From: an uncultured Collinsella sp.
GTDB lineage: Bacteria; Actinomycetota; Coriobacteriia; Coriobacteriales; Coriobacteriaceae
NCBI GenBank assembly: GCA_938005465.1
Contig: CALLNU010000020.1
Coordinates: forward strand, 1-64,000
Length of the DNA: 64,000 nt
Reading direction: 5' to 3'
The translations under genes and the position numbers were made by a program. The notes beneath the pieces are model-generated. The model was not told the DNA's origin. It saw only the letters and a list, made by a program, of their open reading frames with translations, and did not search any database. Of this stretch, positions 16,159 through 24,393 are shown one piece after another (the stretch's first letter is position 1; every line of letters begins with the position of its first letter).

Positions 16159-19158
16159 ATGAGCGACATCATGAGGCCGATCCCGTTTTCGCAGCTGATG
16201 AACTGGATCATCGAGGAGCACAAGACCCAGGGCGCCGTCTTTGGCGTGCGCAAGATGGTCGCGACCAACCAGGAGGGCGCGCTTCCCATTTTTGACGAGC
16301 GCATCGAGACTCCGTTTGGCCCGGCCGCCGGTCCCAATACGCAGCTGGCCCAGAACATCGTGGCATCCTACGTGGCCGGCTCCCGCTTCTTTGAGCTCAA
16401 GACCGTTCAGGTTATGGATGGCGAGGAGCTCTCCAAGTGTGTGAACAAACCCTGCATTGTGGCGCAGGACGAGTGCTACAACTGCGAGTGGTCGACCGAG
16501 CTCGAGGTTCCGCAGGCCTTTGCCGAGTACGTGAAGGCATGGTTCGCCTGCCACCTGATTGCCCGCGAGTACGGTCTGGGCAGCCCGGACGGCTTTGTCT
16601 TCAACATGTCCGTGGGTTATGACCTGGAAGGCATCAAGAGCCCCAAGGTCGACGCCTACATCGAGGGCATGAAAGACGCCAGCGGCTCCGAGGTTTGGAA
16701 CGAGTGCCGTACGTGGGCGCTCGCTAACCTGGACAAGTTTGAGCATGTCGACGCCGCATTTGTCGAATCCATCCCGGCGCGCGTGTCCAACTCCATCACG
16801 GAGTCCACCCTGCACGGCTGCCCGCCGGCCGAGATCGAGCGCATCGCGACCTATCTGATCACCGAGAAGGGCCTCAATACCTACATCAAGTGCAACCCCA
16901 CGCTGCTGGGCTATGAGTTTGCACGTCAGCGCCTCAACGAGCTGGGCTTTGACTACATCGTCTTCGACGATACGCACTTCCGCGAGGACCTGCAGTGGGC
17001 CGATGCCGTGCCCATGTTCGAGCGCCTGATTGCCCTGTGCGCCGAGCGCGGCCTGGAGTTTGGCGTCAAGCTGACCAACACCTTCCCCGTCGACGTGACG
17101 AGGAACGAGCTGCCTTCCACCGAGATGTACATGTCCGGCCGTTCGCTGTTCTCGCTGACCATCGAGGCCGCCCGTCGCATTACCGAGCAGTTCGATGGCA
17201 AGCTGCGCATCAGCTACTCCGGCGGCGCCACAGTCTACAACATTCGCGCCTTGTATGACGCCGGCATTTGGCCCGTTACCCTGGCGACCGACGTGCTCAA
17301 GCCCGGTGGCTACGAGCGCTTTAGCCAGATGGCCGGCGAGTTTACCGACCTGGATGGCAAGCCGTTCGCGGGCGTCTCTCTCGAGGCCGTGACTGCGATC
17401 CAGGCCGACTCGCTCACCAACCCGCTCTACAAGAAGCCGCTGCGTCCGCTGCCCGACCGCAAGGTTGCCGGCAAGAGTCCGCTTTCCGACTGCTTTACCA
17501 CGCCGTGCCGCACGAGCTGCCCAATCCAGCAGGACATTCCTGCCTACCTGGCGGCTGTTGACGAGGGCCGCTACGAGGACGCGCTCAACATTATCATCGA
17601 GCGCAACGCCCTGCCGTTCATTACCGGCACCATCTGCCCGCATCCCTGCGGCCGTGCCTGCGAGCGTGCATTTTACGAGCCCGAGGGCGCCCAGATTCGC
17701 GCCAGCAAGCTCAAGGCCGCCCGCGAGGCCATGACCGCCGTGCTGCCCAAGCTGCGCGCCCAGGCCATCGCCAACGACGGCGAGCGCAACGTTGCCGTTA
17801 TCGGCGGCGGCCCGGCCGGCCTGGCGACGGCATTCTTCCTGACGCGCGCCGGCGTGCCCGTCACCATCTTCGAGGCCCGCGACTCGCTCGGCGGCGTGGT
17901 CCGTCACGTGATCCCCGAGTTCCGTATCGCCAGCGACGATATCTCCCACGATGCCGAGCTCTGCCTGGCCTTTGGCGCCAAGGTGCAGCTCAACGCCCGC
18001 GTGGAGTCCATCGACGAGCTCAAGGCCCAGGGCTTTACTGACGTGGTCGTGGCTACCGGTGCCTGGATGCCCGGCTCTGCAGGTTTGCGCGAGGGCGCCG
18101 AGCTCGACGTGCTTGAGTTCCTCGAGGCCGCCAAGAAGGGCGAGAAGCTCGAGCTGGGCGAGGACGTCGTGGTCATTGGCGCCGGCAACACCGCCATGGA
18201 CGCGGCTCGCGTGGCCAAGCGCCTGGCTGGCGTGAAGAACGTGCGCCTGGTGTATCGTCGCACCAAGAAGCAGATGCCCGCCGACGAGGAAGAGCTCGAT
18301 CTTGCTCTTGCCGACGGCGTTGAGTTCTGCGAGCTGCTGGCGCCCAAGGCACTCAACGGCGCCGTGCTGACCTGCGACGTCATGGAGCTCGGCGAGCCGG
18401 ATGCAAGCGGCCGTCGCAGCCCTGTTGCCACGGGCGAGACCGTCGAGCTTTCCGCCACCACGGTGATCTGCGCCGTGGGCGAGGGCATCGATGCCAGCCT
18501 GTACGACGCCGCGGGCGTCGAGCACGACCGTCGCGGCCGCCTCGCCGCCACCTCCACCGGCGTCGAGGGCGTCTGGGCTGCAGGTGACTGCCGTCGCGGT
18601 CCGGCCACCGTGGTCGAGGCTATCGCCGATGCCGCCGAGGTCGCCCGTGCCATTGCCGGTGTCGACTTTAACAAGTACGCCGACCAGAATGCTCAGGCCG
18701 GCCGCGAGGACACCTGCTACGAGCGCAAGGGGTCGCTGTGCCGCGACAAGCGCAACTGCACCAAGACTCGCTGCCTGGGCTGCGGCTCGGTGTGCGAGGT
18801 CTGCTGCGACGTGTGCCCCAACCGCGCCAACGTGGCAATTAAAGTGCCGGGCCTGGCCAAGCATCAGGTCGTCCATGTCGACGGCATGTGCAACGAGTGC
18901 GGCAACTGCGCCGTGTTCTGCCCCTACCAGGAGGGTCGTCCCTACAAGGACAAGCTCACCCTGTTCTGGAGCGAGGAGGACATGGAGAACTCCGAGAACG
19001 AGGGCTTCCTGGCCGTGGACGAGGACCACTTTAAGGTTCGCGTCGCCGGCACGGTCCGCACCGTCTCGGTCGATGCCGTCAACACCGGTCTTCCCGAGGC
19101 CGTCCGCCTGACCATCAGGGCTGTGCGCGACAACTATTCGTACCTTCTTAAGAAATAG
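16159..19158 (+). CDS. ygfK: YgfK-type Fe-S flavoprotein (putative selenate reductase subunit)
   Basis: The 999-residue protein has an N-terminal dihydropyrimidine-dehydrogenase-like part, a glutamate-synthase-small-subunit-like Cys region (CFTTPCRTSCPIQQD, CPHPCGRACE, residues ~450-510), and an FAD-binding VIGGGPAGLATAF near residue 547. An NAD(P)-site GAGNTAMDAARVAKR follows, and the C-terminal Cys clusters CLGCGSVCEVCCDVCP and CNECGNCAVFCP suggest two 4Fe-4S centres. It likely passes electrons between NAD(P)H, the adjacent ferredoxin and the XdhD hydroxylase. The start is the ATG after GAGAGGAG; the upstream open frame is the hairpin spacer. The name 'selenate reductase' is historical. Confidence 0.93.
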   Translation: MSDIMRPIPFSQLMNWIIEEHKTQGAVFGVRKMVATNQEGALPIFDERIETPFGPAAGPNTQLAQNIVASYVAGSRFFELKTVQVMDGEELSKCVNKPCIVAQDECYNCEWSTELEVPQAFAEYVKAWFACHLIAREYGLGSPDGFVFNMSVGYDLEGIKSPKVDAYIEGMKDASGSEVWNECRTWALANLDKFEHVDAAFVESIPARVSNSITESTLHGCPPAEIERIATYLITEKGLNTYIKCNPTLLGYEFARQRLNELGFDYIVFDDTHFREDLQWADAVPMFERLIALCAERGLEFGVKLTNTFPVDVTRNELPSTEMYMSGRSLFSLTIEAARRITEQFDGKLRISYSGGATVYNIRALYDAGIWPVTLATDVLKPGGYERFSQMAGEFTDLDGKPFAGVSLEAVTAIQADSLTNPLYKKPLRPLPDRKVAGKSPLSDCFTTPCRTSCPIQQDIPAYLAAVDEGRYEDALNIIIERNALPFITGTICPHPCGRACERAFYEPEGAQIRASKLKAAREAMTAVLPKLRAQAIANDGERNVAVIGGGPAGLATAFFLTRAGVPVTIFEARDSLGGVVRHVIPEFRIASDDISHDAELCLAFGAKVQLNARVESIDELKAQGFTDVVVATGAWMPGSAGLREGAELDVLEFLEAAKKGEKLELGEDVVVIGAGNTAMDAARVAKRLAGVKNVRLVYRRTKKQMPADEEELDLALADGVEFCELLAPKALNGAVLTCDVMELGEPDASGRRSPVATGETVELSATTVICAVGEGIDASLYDAAGVEHDRRGRLAATSTGVEGVWAAGDCRRGPATVVEAIADAAEVARAIAGVDFNKYADQNAQAGREDTCYERKGSLCRDKRNCTKTRCLGCGSVCEVCCDVCPNRANVAIKVPGLAKHQVVHVDGMCNECGNCAVFCPYQEGRPYKDKLTLFWSEEDMENSENEGFLAVDEDHFKVRVAGTVRTVSVDAVNTGLPEAVRLTIRAVRDNYSYLLKK

Positions 19159-19169
19159 GCGAGTCTCTT

Positions 19170-19649
19170 ATGGCCAAATCCATTCAACATAACGTGGCCT
19201 ACGTTGCCTGTGGAAGCGGTTGCGCCTCCGCAGGCGGCGACGCCCACTGCAGCGAAGGCTGCATTGGCTGTGGCGCCTGCGTCACGGCCTGCCCCCACGG
19301 CGCCATTGCGCTGGTCGATGGCATCGCCCGCGTGGACCGCTCAAAGTGCACGGGCTGTGGCCTGTGCGGCATGGCGTGCCCGCAGCGCGTGATTGCCTTC
19401 GTTCCCGGCTACCAGAACATCCTAGTGCGCTGCAACAACACCGATAAGGGCGCCATTGCTCGCAAGATCTGCGACACGAGCTGCATCGGTTGCGGCATGT
19501 GCGCTAAAAAGTGCCCTGCCGGCGCTATCCGCATCGAGGACAACTGCGCCCATATCGACGGCGTGGACTGCCTGTCGTGCGGCATGTGCGCCGTCGTCTG
19601 CCCGCATGGCGCCATCCACGACCGCACCGGCATCGCCGCCGGCGTGTAG
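19170..19649 (+). CDS. Four-cluster 4Fe-4S ferredoxin-like protein
   Basis: The 159-residue product has four CxxCxxCxxxC motifs: CIGCGACVTACP, CTGCGLCGMACP, CIGCGMCAKKCP and CLSCGMCAVVCP. They form two double-cluster modules of the RnfB/HycB-like kind, plus three or four extra N-terminal cysteines (ACGSGCASAGGDAHC). It has no membrane segment. It lies 11 bp after ygfK and 12 bp before xdhD, so it most likely shuttles electrons between these two enzymes. It may take the place of the FAD subunit YgfM, which is absent here (inference). Confidence 0.88.
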   Translation: MAKSIQHNVAYVACGSGCASAGGDAHCSEGCIGCGACVTACPHGAIALVDGIARVDRSKCTGCGLCGMACPQRVIAFVPGYQNILVRCNNTDKGAIARKICDTSCIGCGMCAKKCPAGAIRIEDNCAHIDGVDCLSCGMCAVVCPHGAIHDRTGIAAGV

Positions 19650-19661
19650 AAGGGAATCACC

Positions 19662-22439
19662 ATGGCACAGGAATTCACTTTTACCGTTAACGGCGTCGAG
19701 TGCACGACGACTCAGAACAAGCCACTGCTGCGCTATCTGCGCGACGACCTGCACATTCACTCCGCCAAGGACGGCTGCTCCGAGGGCGCCTGCGGCACCT
19801 GCACCATTCATGTGGACGGTGCGGCCGTCAAGGCGTGCGTGCTGACCACCGCTCTTGCCGCCGGCCGCAACATCGTGACCGTCGAGGGCCTGCCCGAGGA
19901 CGTGCGCGAGGCCTTTGTGTACGCCTTTGGCGCCGTGGGCGCCGTGCAGTGCGGTTTTTGCATTCCCGGCATGGTCATGGCGGGTGCGGCGCTCATCGCC
20001 GAGGACCCCGAGCCCACTGAGGAGCAGATCAAGTACGCCATTCGCGGTAACGTCTGTCGCTGCACCGGCTACAAAAAGATTATCGAGGGCATCTCGCTGG
20101 CCGCTGCGGTGCTCCGCGGCGAAAAGCAGATCGACGAGGACCTGGAGCGCGGTGACGACTACGGCGTGGGCAAGCGCGCCTTCCGTATTGACGTGCGCAA
20201 GAAGGTGCTCGGCGAGGGCAAGTATCCCGACGACATCGACGAGCTCGATCAGCCGGGTCTGACCTACGCCAGCGCTGTGCGCTCCAAGTATCCGCGCGCC
20301 CGCGTGCTCTCCATCGATACCTCCAAGGCCGAGGCCCTGCCCGGCGTGGTGGGCATCCTGCGCGCCGAGGACGTGCCGGTCAACCAGGTCGGCCACCTTA
20401 TCCAGGACTGGGACGTCATGATTGCTCAGGGCGATATCACCCGTTGCGTGGGCGATGCCATCGTGCTGGTGGTCGCCGAGGACGAGGCGACGCTCGAGAA
20501 GGCCAAGAAGCTCGTAAAGATTGACTACGAGCCGCTGGAGCCCGTGCGCAACATTGTCGAGGCCAGGGCCGCCGACGCCCCGCGTCTGCACGACAGCTTC
20601 TTTGCCTTTGGCAACACGGTGGAGCTCAAGGACAACGTGTGCCAGAGCCGTCATGTGACGCGCGGCGACGCCGCCAAGGCGCTGGCCGAAAGCGCGTTCA
20701 CCGTGACGCAGCGCTTTACCACGCCCTTTACCGAGCATGCCTTCTTGGAGCCCGAGTGTGCCGTTGCCTTCCCGTACAAGAACGGCGTCAAGGTGCAGTC
20801 GACCGACCAGGGTGCCTACGACACACGCAAAGAGTGCGCCCACATGTTTGGCTGGGATAGCGAGCCCGAGCGCGTGGTCGTCGAGACCATGCTCGTGGGT
20901 GGCGGCTTTGGCGGCAAGGAGGACGTGTCCATCCAGCACCTGGCCGCGCTCGCCGCATATAAGTTCCAGCGTCCCGTGAAGTGCAAACTCACGCGCGCCG
21001 AGTCGCTCGCGTTCCATCCCAAGCGCCACGCCATGGACGGCACCTTTACGCTGGGCTGCGACGCCGAGGGCAACTTTACCGGTCTGGACTGCGAGATCAA
21101 CTTTGACACCGGCGCCTACGCGTCGCTGTGCGGCCCGGTGCTCGAGCGCGCTTGCACGCATGCTGTCGGCCCCTACAAGTACCAGAACACCGACATTCGC
21201 GGCTTTGGCTACTACACCAACAACCCGCCCGCTGGCGCGTACCGCGGCTTTGGCGTTTGCCAGTCCGAGTTTGCGCTCGAGAGCCTGATCGACCTGCTGG
21301 CAGAGAGGGTCGGCCTGGATCCGTGGGAGATTCGTTACCGAAACGCTATCGAGCCGGGCGAGGTTTTGCCCAACGGCCAAATTGCCGACTGCTCCACGGC
21401 GCTTAAGGAGACGCTGCTCGAGGTCAAGGATGCCTACTATGCGCATCCCGGACACGCCGGCATTGCTTGCGCCATGAAGAACGCCGGTGTGGGCGTGGGC
21501 CTGCCCGATGCCGGCCGCTGCAAGATTCGCGTCGAGAACGGCGTGGCCGTGGTCTATGCCGCCACGTCCGACATCGGCCAGGGCTGCAACACCGTCTTTT
21601 TGCAGGACGTTGCCGAGGCATGCGGCCTGCCGCTTCGCTGCATCGCCAACGGCGAGTGCTCTACCGAGAACGCTCCCGACTCCGGCACCACGTCTGGCTC
21701 GCGTCAGACGGTCGTGACCGGCGAGGCCGTGCGCGGTGCCGCCTTCCTGCTGCGCGATGCCATGCTTGACATCGAGGCCGGCAAGTCTGCGCCCGCCGCT
21801 CCCGTGAGTGCGCATGGCGACGGCGTCAAGATCGAGTATGACGACGGCCGCGCCTATCAGCTTCGCACGCAGGAGCTCGTCGCCGGCCAGGGTATGCATC
21901 CTCAGGATCCTGCGGCCGCCATCAAGGCGCTCGAGGGATGCGAGTTTGGCTACGTGTACTTGGAGCCGACCGACAAGCTGGGCGCCGACGTTCCCAATCC
22001 CAAGAGCCACATCTGCTACGGCTTTGCCACGCATGTGGTCATTCTGGATGATGACGGTCGCGTGAGTGAGATCTATGCTGCGCACGATTCCGGCAAGGTG
22101 GTCAACCCCATCTCCATCCAGGGTCAGATCGAAGGTGGCGTGCTCATGGGTATGGGCTATGCGCTTACCGAGGACTGGCCGCTCAAGGACTGCGTGCCCC
22201 AGGTAAGGTACGGCACGCTCGGGCTGTTCCGTGCGCCCGAGATTCCGGATATCCACGCCATTTACGTGGAGAAGGACGAGCTGTTGCCCGTGGCATACGG
22301 CGGCAAGGGCATTGGAGAGATCGCAACGATTCCCACGGCGCCCGCCGTACAGAACGCCTACCGCGCGTTTGACGGCAAACTGCGTCCAGATCTGCCCATG
22401 GTGGATACGCCCTACAGCCGCGTCCGCAACCGCGGGTAG
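19662..22439 (+). CDS. xdhD: XdhD-type molybdenum hydroxylase (2Fe-2S plus Moco domains)
   Basis: The 925-residue protein fuses a 2Fe-2S domain (GCSEGACGTC, QCGFCIPG, CRCTGY; residues ~1-165) to a xanthine-dehydrogenase-like molybdopterin domain. In the latter, GGGFGGKED, YRGFGVCQSE and SDIGQGCNT are visible, and the C-terminal GGKGIGEIATIP holds the catalytic glutamate. Such enzymes hydroxylate purines at a Mo centre. The neighbourhood (yqeB, yqeC, mocA, xdhC) indicates the selenium-dependent form, in which Se is a labile ligand, not selenocysteine; the frame has no internal TGA. No FAD-binding subunit is in the window. It closes purine block A. Confidence 0.93.
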   Translation: MAQEFTFTVNGVECTTTQNKPLLRYLRDDLHIHSAKDGCSEGACGTCTIHVDGAAVKACVLTTALAAGRNIVTVEGLPEDVREAFVYAFGAVGAVQCGFCIPGMVMAGAALIAEDPEPTEEQIKYAIRGNVCRCTGYKKIIEGISLAAAVLRGEKQIDEDLERGDDYGVGKRAFRIDVRKKVLGEGKYPDDIDELDQPGLTYASAVRSKYPRARVLSIDTSKAEALPGVVGILRAEDVPVNQVGHLIQDWDVMIAQGDITRCVGDAIVLVVAEDEATLEKAKKLVKIDYEPLEPVRNIVEARAADAPRLHDSFFAFGNTVELKDNVCQSRHVTRGDAAKALAESAFTVTQRFTTPFTEHAFLEPECAVAFPYKNGVKVQSTDQGAYDTRKECAHMFGWDSEPERVVVETMLVGGGFGGKEDVSIQHLAALAAYKFQRPVKCKLTRAESLAFHPKRHAMDGTFTLGCDAEGNFTGLDCEINFDTGAYASLCGPVLERACTHAVGPYKYQNTDIRGFGYYTNNPPAGAYRGFGVCQSEFALESLIDLLAERVGLDPWEIRYRNAIEPGEVLPNGQIADCSTALKETLLEVKDAYYAHPGHAGIACAMKNAGVGVGLPDAGRCKIRVENGVAVVYAATSDIGQGCNTVFLQDVAEACGLPLRCIANGECSTENAPDSGTTSGSRQTVVTGEAVRGAAFLLRDAMLDIEAGKSAPAAPVSAHGDGVKIEYDDGRAYQLRTQELVAGQGMHPQDPAAAIKALEGCEFGYVYLEPTDKLGADVPNPKSHICYGFATHVVILDDDGRVSEIYAAHDSGKVVNPISIQGQIEGGVLMGMGYALTEDWPLKDCVPQVRYGTLGLFRAPEIPDIHAIYVEKDELLPVAYGGKGIGEIATIPTAPAVQNAYRAFDGKLRPDLPMVDTPYSRVRNRG

Positions 22440-22927
22440 GGTAGGGCGCGGACGGTCATTGCTGACGAGCTGTTCGCGCTCAACATCAACTGTATATGCT
22501 GCGCCTTTGGCCCCAGCTCCATCGCGAGCCGGGGCCTTTTGTTTGGAGCGCCTCCGCATGCGGAAGCTGCGTCCCGGAATCCGGCCTCGGAACGGGATTA
22601 ACTTTCCCAACGGGGCCGCATGCGGAAACTGCGTCCCGGAATCGTGCCTCAGAATGGGATGTGTTTTCCGCTGGCCGGCCGTTTGGAAAGCGCATCCCAG
22701 TTTGAGTGTTTATTCCGGGATGCGGTTTCCGCTGAAGGACTCAACCGGAAAGCCTGTCCAGCTCTGAGACGGGATTCCGGGACACGCTTTCCGCCAGGCC
22801 CGCCATCCGGAAAGCGCATCCCGTTTTGAGTGTCCAGGCTGGGACGCGCTTTCCGTTGGCGTGGCCGTTGGGAAAACGCGGCCCAGATAGGGGGGATGCG
22901 ATTCGGCGATGCGTGGCCTAGCAGCTC
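22440..22927. repeat. Tandem array of 46-nt hairpin units, period ~62 bp
   Basis: After the xdhD terminator there is no gene. Five complete 46-nt units, each an imperfect hairpin with arms of the form GGAAAGCGCATCCC and GGGATGCGCTTTCC, begin at 22562, 22624, 22685, 22747 and 22809. A sixth partial unit begins at 22871. Spacing is 61-62 bp, and unit length is exactly 46 nt each time although the loops differ. A seventh, isolated copy lies at 24222-24267. Confidence 0.8.
22509..22543 (+). terminator. Terminator of purine block A
   Basis: The stem GGCCCC/GGGGCC, with an inner CTC/GAG pairing, is followed by TTTTG. It lies 70 bp after the xdhD stop codon. Confidence 0.75.
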
Positions 22928-23926
22928 CTACAGGTCCACCTCGTTGAGCCATGTCGGCAGCGCGGTCTGCCGGATGCCTGCCGTCTGCAGCTTTTTGGCG
23001 AGCATTCCTGTCGAGCGGACCTCGTTCATGGTAAAGCGCAGCAGAGGGTGACCGTAGAGCGATAGGTGCGCCTCGCGCTGTCGTTCGGCAACGAGCACCT
23101 CGGCGGTGGTGCGTCCGGCCAGCATGGTCTGGTCGGTATATTTGATGAGCCCGTCGAGCTCGCCCAGTGTGAGTTCCCGCGCCTGGCGCTCCCAGGCAAA
23201 GTCCGTTCGTATGGGCTTGGCCGAATCGAAGGGGTCCGTCAGCTCGTATTGAAGCCAGTCGGGCGCAAAGCCCGTCTCGATCATGACGGCTCGGGCGACC
23301 GATTCCCCGCCGCTCTCGGCGCGGACGTCGGCATATCGAAGCGTTGTGAGGGCGGTGCGAATCGCGCGACCATTGCGTGCAGTCGCTCGTTGCTCCACGG
23401 CCTCCATCAGCTGTTCCGGCGCAAGGCCGAGCTTTGAGATCGTCGAATCGGCAATGGGCATGCCGTCGGCAAAACCAGTTTGCAGCAGGCAATCTGTGGC
23501 CGTTTGGATGGGCGGCGTTACCGATATGCCGGCTCTGCGTATTGCTCCGGCCGGCTCAATCTGGTGTCGCTGAATATGTGCGCCCGGACGAGCCGACGGC
23601 TTTGTCGAGCTGCAAACATGCACGACGTTCAGGTGTCGCCACGAGACCTCGAGCCCCAGCAGGCAAGCTGCCGAAAACGAGCAGAACGTCCAATCGGGAT
23701 GGATGATCGCAAGGGCGCGGATAATCTCGCAATGGCGTTGCGCTCGGTTGAGTTCATCCCAGCGCGTTTTTCGCGCAAACAACCCCGGAATGGGCGAGAC
23801 GACCGTGCCGCCGGTGCGCCGAAGGAGCGTTTTTCGGATCGCCGCGCTCGGGGGAATCAGACAGCGCCCCTCTTGCTCGGCTTGAGTGAGCAGTTGGTCG
23901 ATGAGTTGGTCATTGCAATGGGTCAT
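22928..23926 (-). CDS. AbiEi-like protein with nuclease-type C-terminus
   Basis: The 332-residue protein resembles actinobacterial proteins with an N-terminal AbiEi-antitoxin-like winged-helix region (GGTVVSPIPGLFARKTRWDEL, then CSFSAACLLGLEVSW). The C-terminal part has the order RTDFAW, GELDGLIKYTD, then ERQREAHLSLYGHPLLRFT, which fits a PD-(D/E)xK/Vsr-like endonuclease core (D, ExDG, K). No AbiEii nucleotidyltransferase partner is adjacent, so a type IV toxin-antitoxin call is not supported. It may be a solitary DNA-associated or defence-type protein. Three 11-bp direct repeats lie in its promoter region at 23981-24013. Hairpin repeats flank it on both sides. Confidence 0.6.
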   Translation of the reverse strand: MTHCNDQLIDQLLTQAEQEGRCLIPPSAAIRKTLLRRTGGTVVSPIPGLFARKTRWDELNRAQRHCEIIRALAIIHPDWTFCSFSAACLLGLEVSWRHLNVVHVCSSTKPSARPGAHIQRHQIEPAGAIRRAGISVTPPIQTATDCLLQTGFADGMPIADSTISKLGLAPEQLMEAVEQRATARNGRAIRTALTTLRYADVRAESGGESVARAVMIETGFAPDWLQYELTDPFDSAKPIRTDFAWERQARELTLGELDGLIKYTDQTMLAGRTTAEVLVAERQREAHLSLYGHPLLRFTMNEVRSTGMLAKKLQTAGIRQTALPTWLNEVDL

Positions 23927-24393
23927 GAGCTACCGCCTCCTTTTGGGTAGCAAAAACGTATCAGCTGGAACTTGCCGCTCAGCTGACCAAAAGCTGACCA
24001 AAATCTAACCATGCAGGTAGATGACCTGCTTTCGGCGACATTTTTACATCCGAATCGGCGGACGGTAATCGGCGACCTTGAACGGTAGCTAGATATGAAG
24101 TCTTGGTAAGTTTCGGGACGTGTACTTTTTGAAAAAGAGCATTCTATCTGCTGTTTTGTGTTTCTGGATCGCATATTTGAAGGCATGTGATAAGGGCGGC
24201 GGATCGTCGTCTTGTACCTGAGGAAACCGTGACCCGGAATTGCCGCTCGGAACGGGACGCGCTTTCCGGAACGGTCCACGTGCGGTGGTGTACCGACCCT
24301 TTTGCGTGCGCCGCTTGTCGAATTACGTTATAGCTAGCTATATTATAGGAAGGTATAATATAGCTAGCTATAACGTAAAGGAAGGATGGCCCT
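23927..24393. promoter_or_regulatory. Control region with direct repeats, hairpin unit and 25-bp palindrome
   Basis: No gene is seen. From left to right it holds three 11-bp repeats (AGCTGACCAAA at 23981 and 23992, a degenerate copy at 24003), a single 46-nt hairpin unit (24222-24267), and a perfect 25-bp inverted repeat (24323-24378). It separates the divergent AbiEi-like gene and the DUF234-type ATPase. Confidence 0.7.
24323..24378 (+). promoter_or_regulatory. Perfect 2 x 25-bp inverted repeat upstream of the ATPase gene
   Basis: The left arm (24323-24347) and right arm (24354-24378) are perfect reverse complements separated by 6 bp. Each arm also contains the self-palindrome TATAGCTAGCTATA. 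The right arm begins TATAATAT and could serve as a -10. The ATPase start codon lies 15 bp beyond, after AAAGGAAGG. A strong operator is the simplest reading; a mobile-element end is an alternative. Confidence 0.75.

Noticed and set aside
14507..19029. Long open frames on the minus strand opposite ssnA and ygfK
   Set aside because: They mirror codon bias of the high-GC coding strand, lack ribosome binding sites, and show no protein family features, while the plus-strand genes are clear.
19662..22439. Selenocysteine in XdhD
   Set aside because: The frame has no internal TGA and no candidate SECIS; the yqeB/yqeC context points to a labile selenium ligand instead.
22556..22895. Possible CRISPR array
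   Set aside because: Units are hairpins that differ from each other, the 15-16-bp spacers are too short, and no cas gene is present.
22928..23926. Complete type IV AbiE toxin-antitoxin system
   Set aside because: Only an AbiEi-like protein is present; no AbiEii nucleotidyltransferase lies next to it on either strand.
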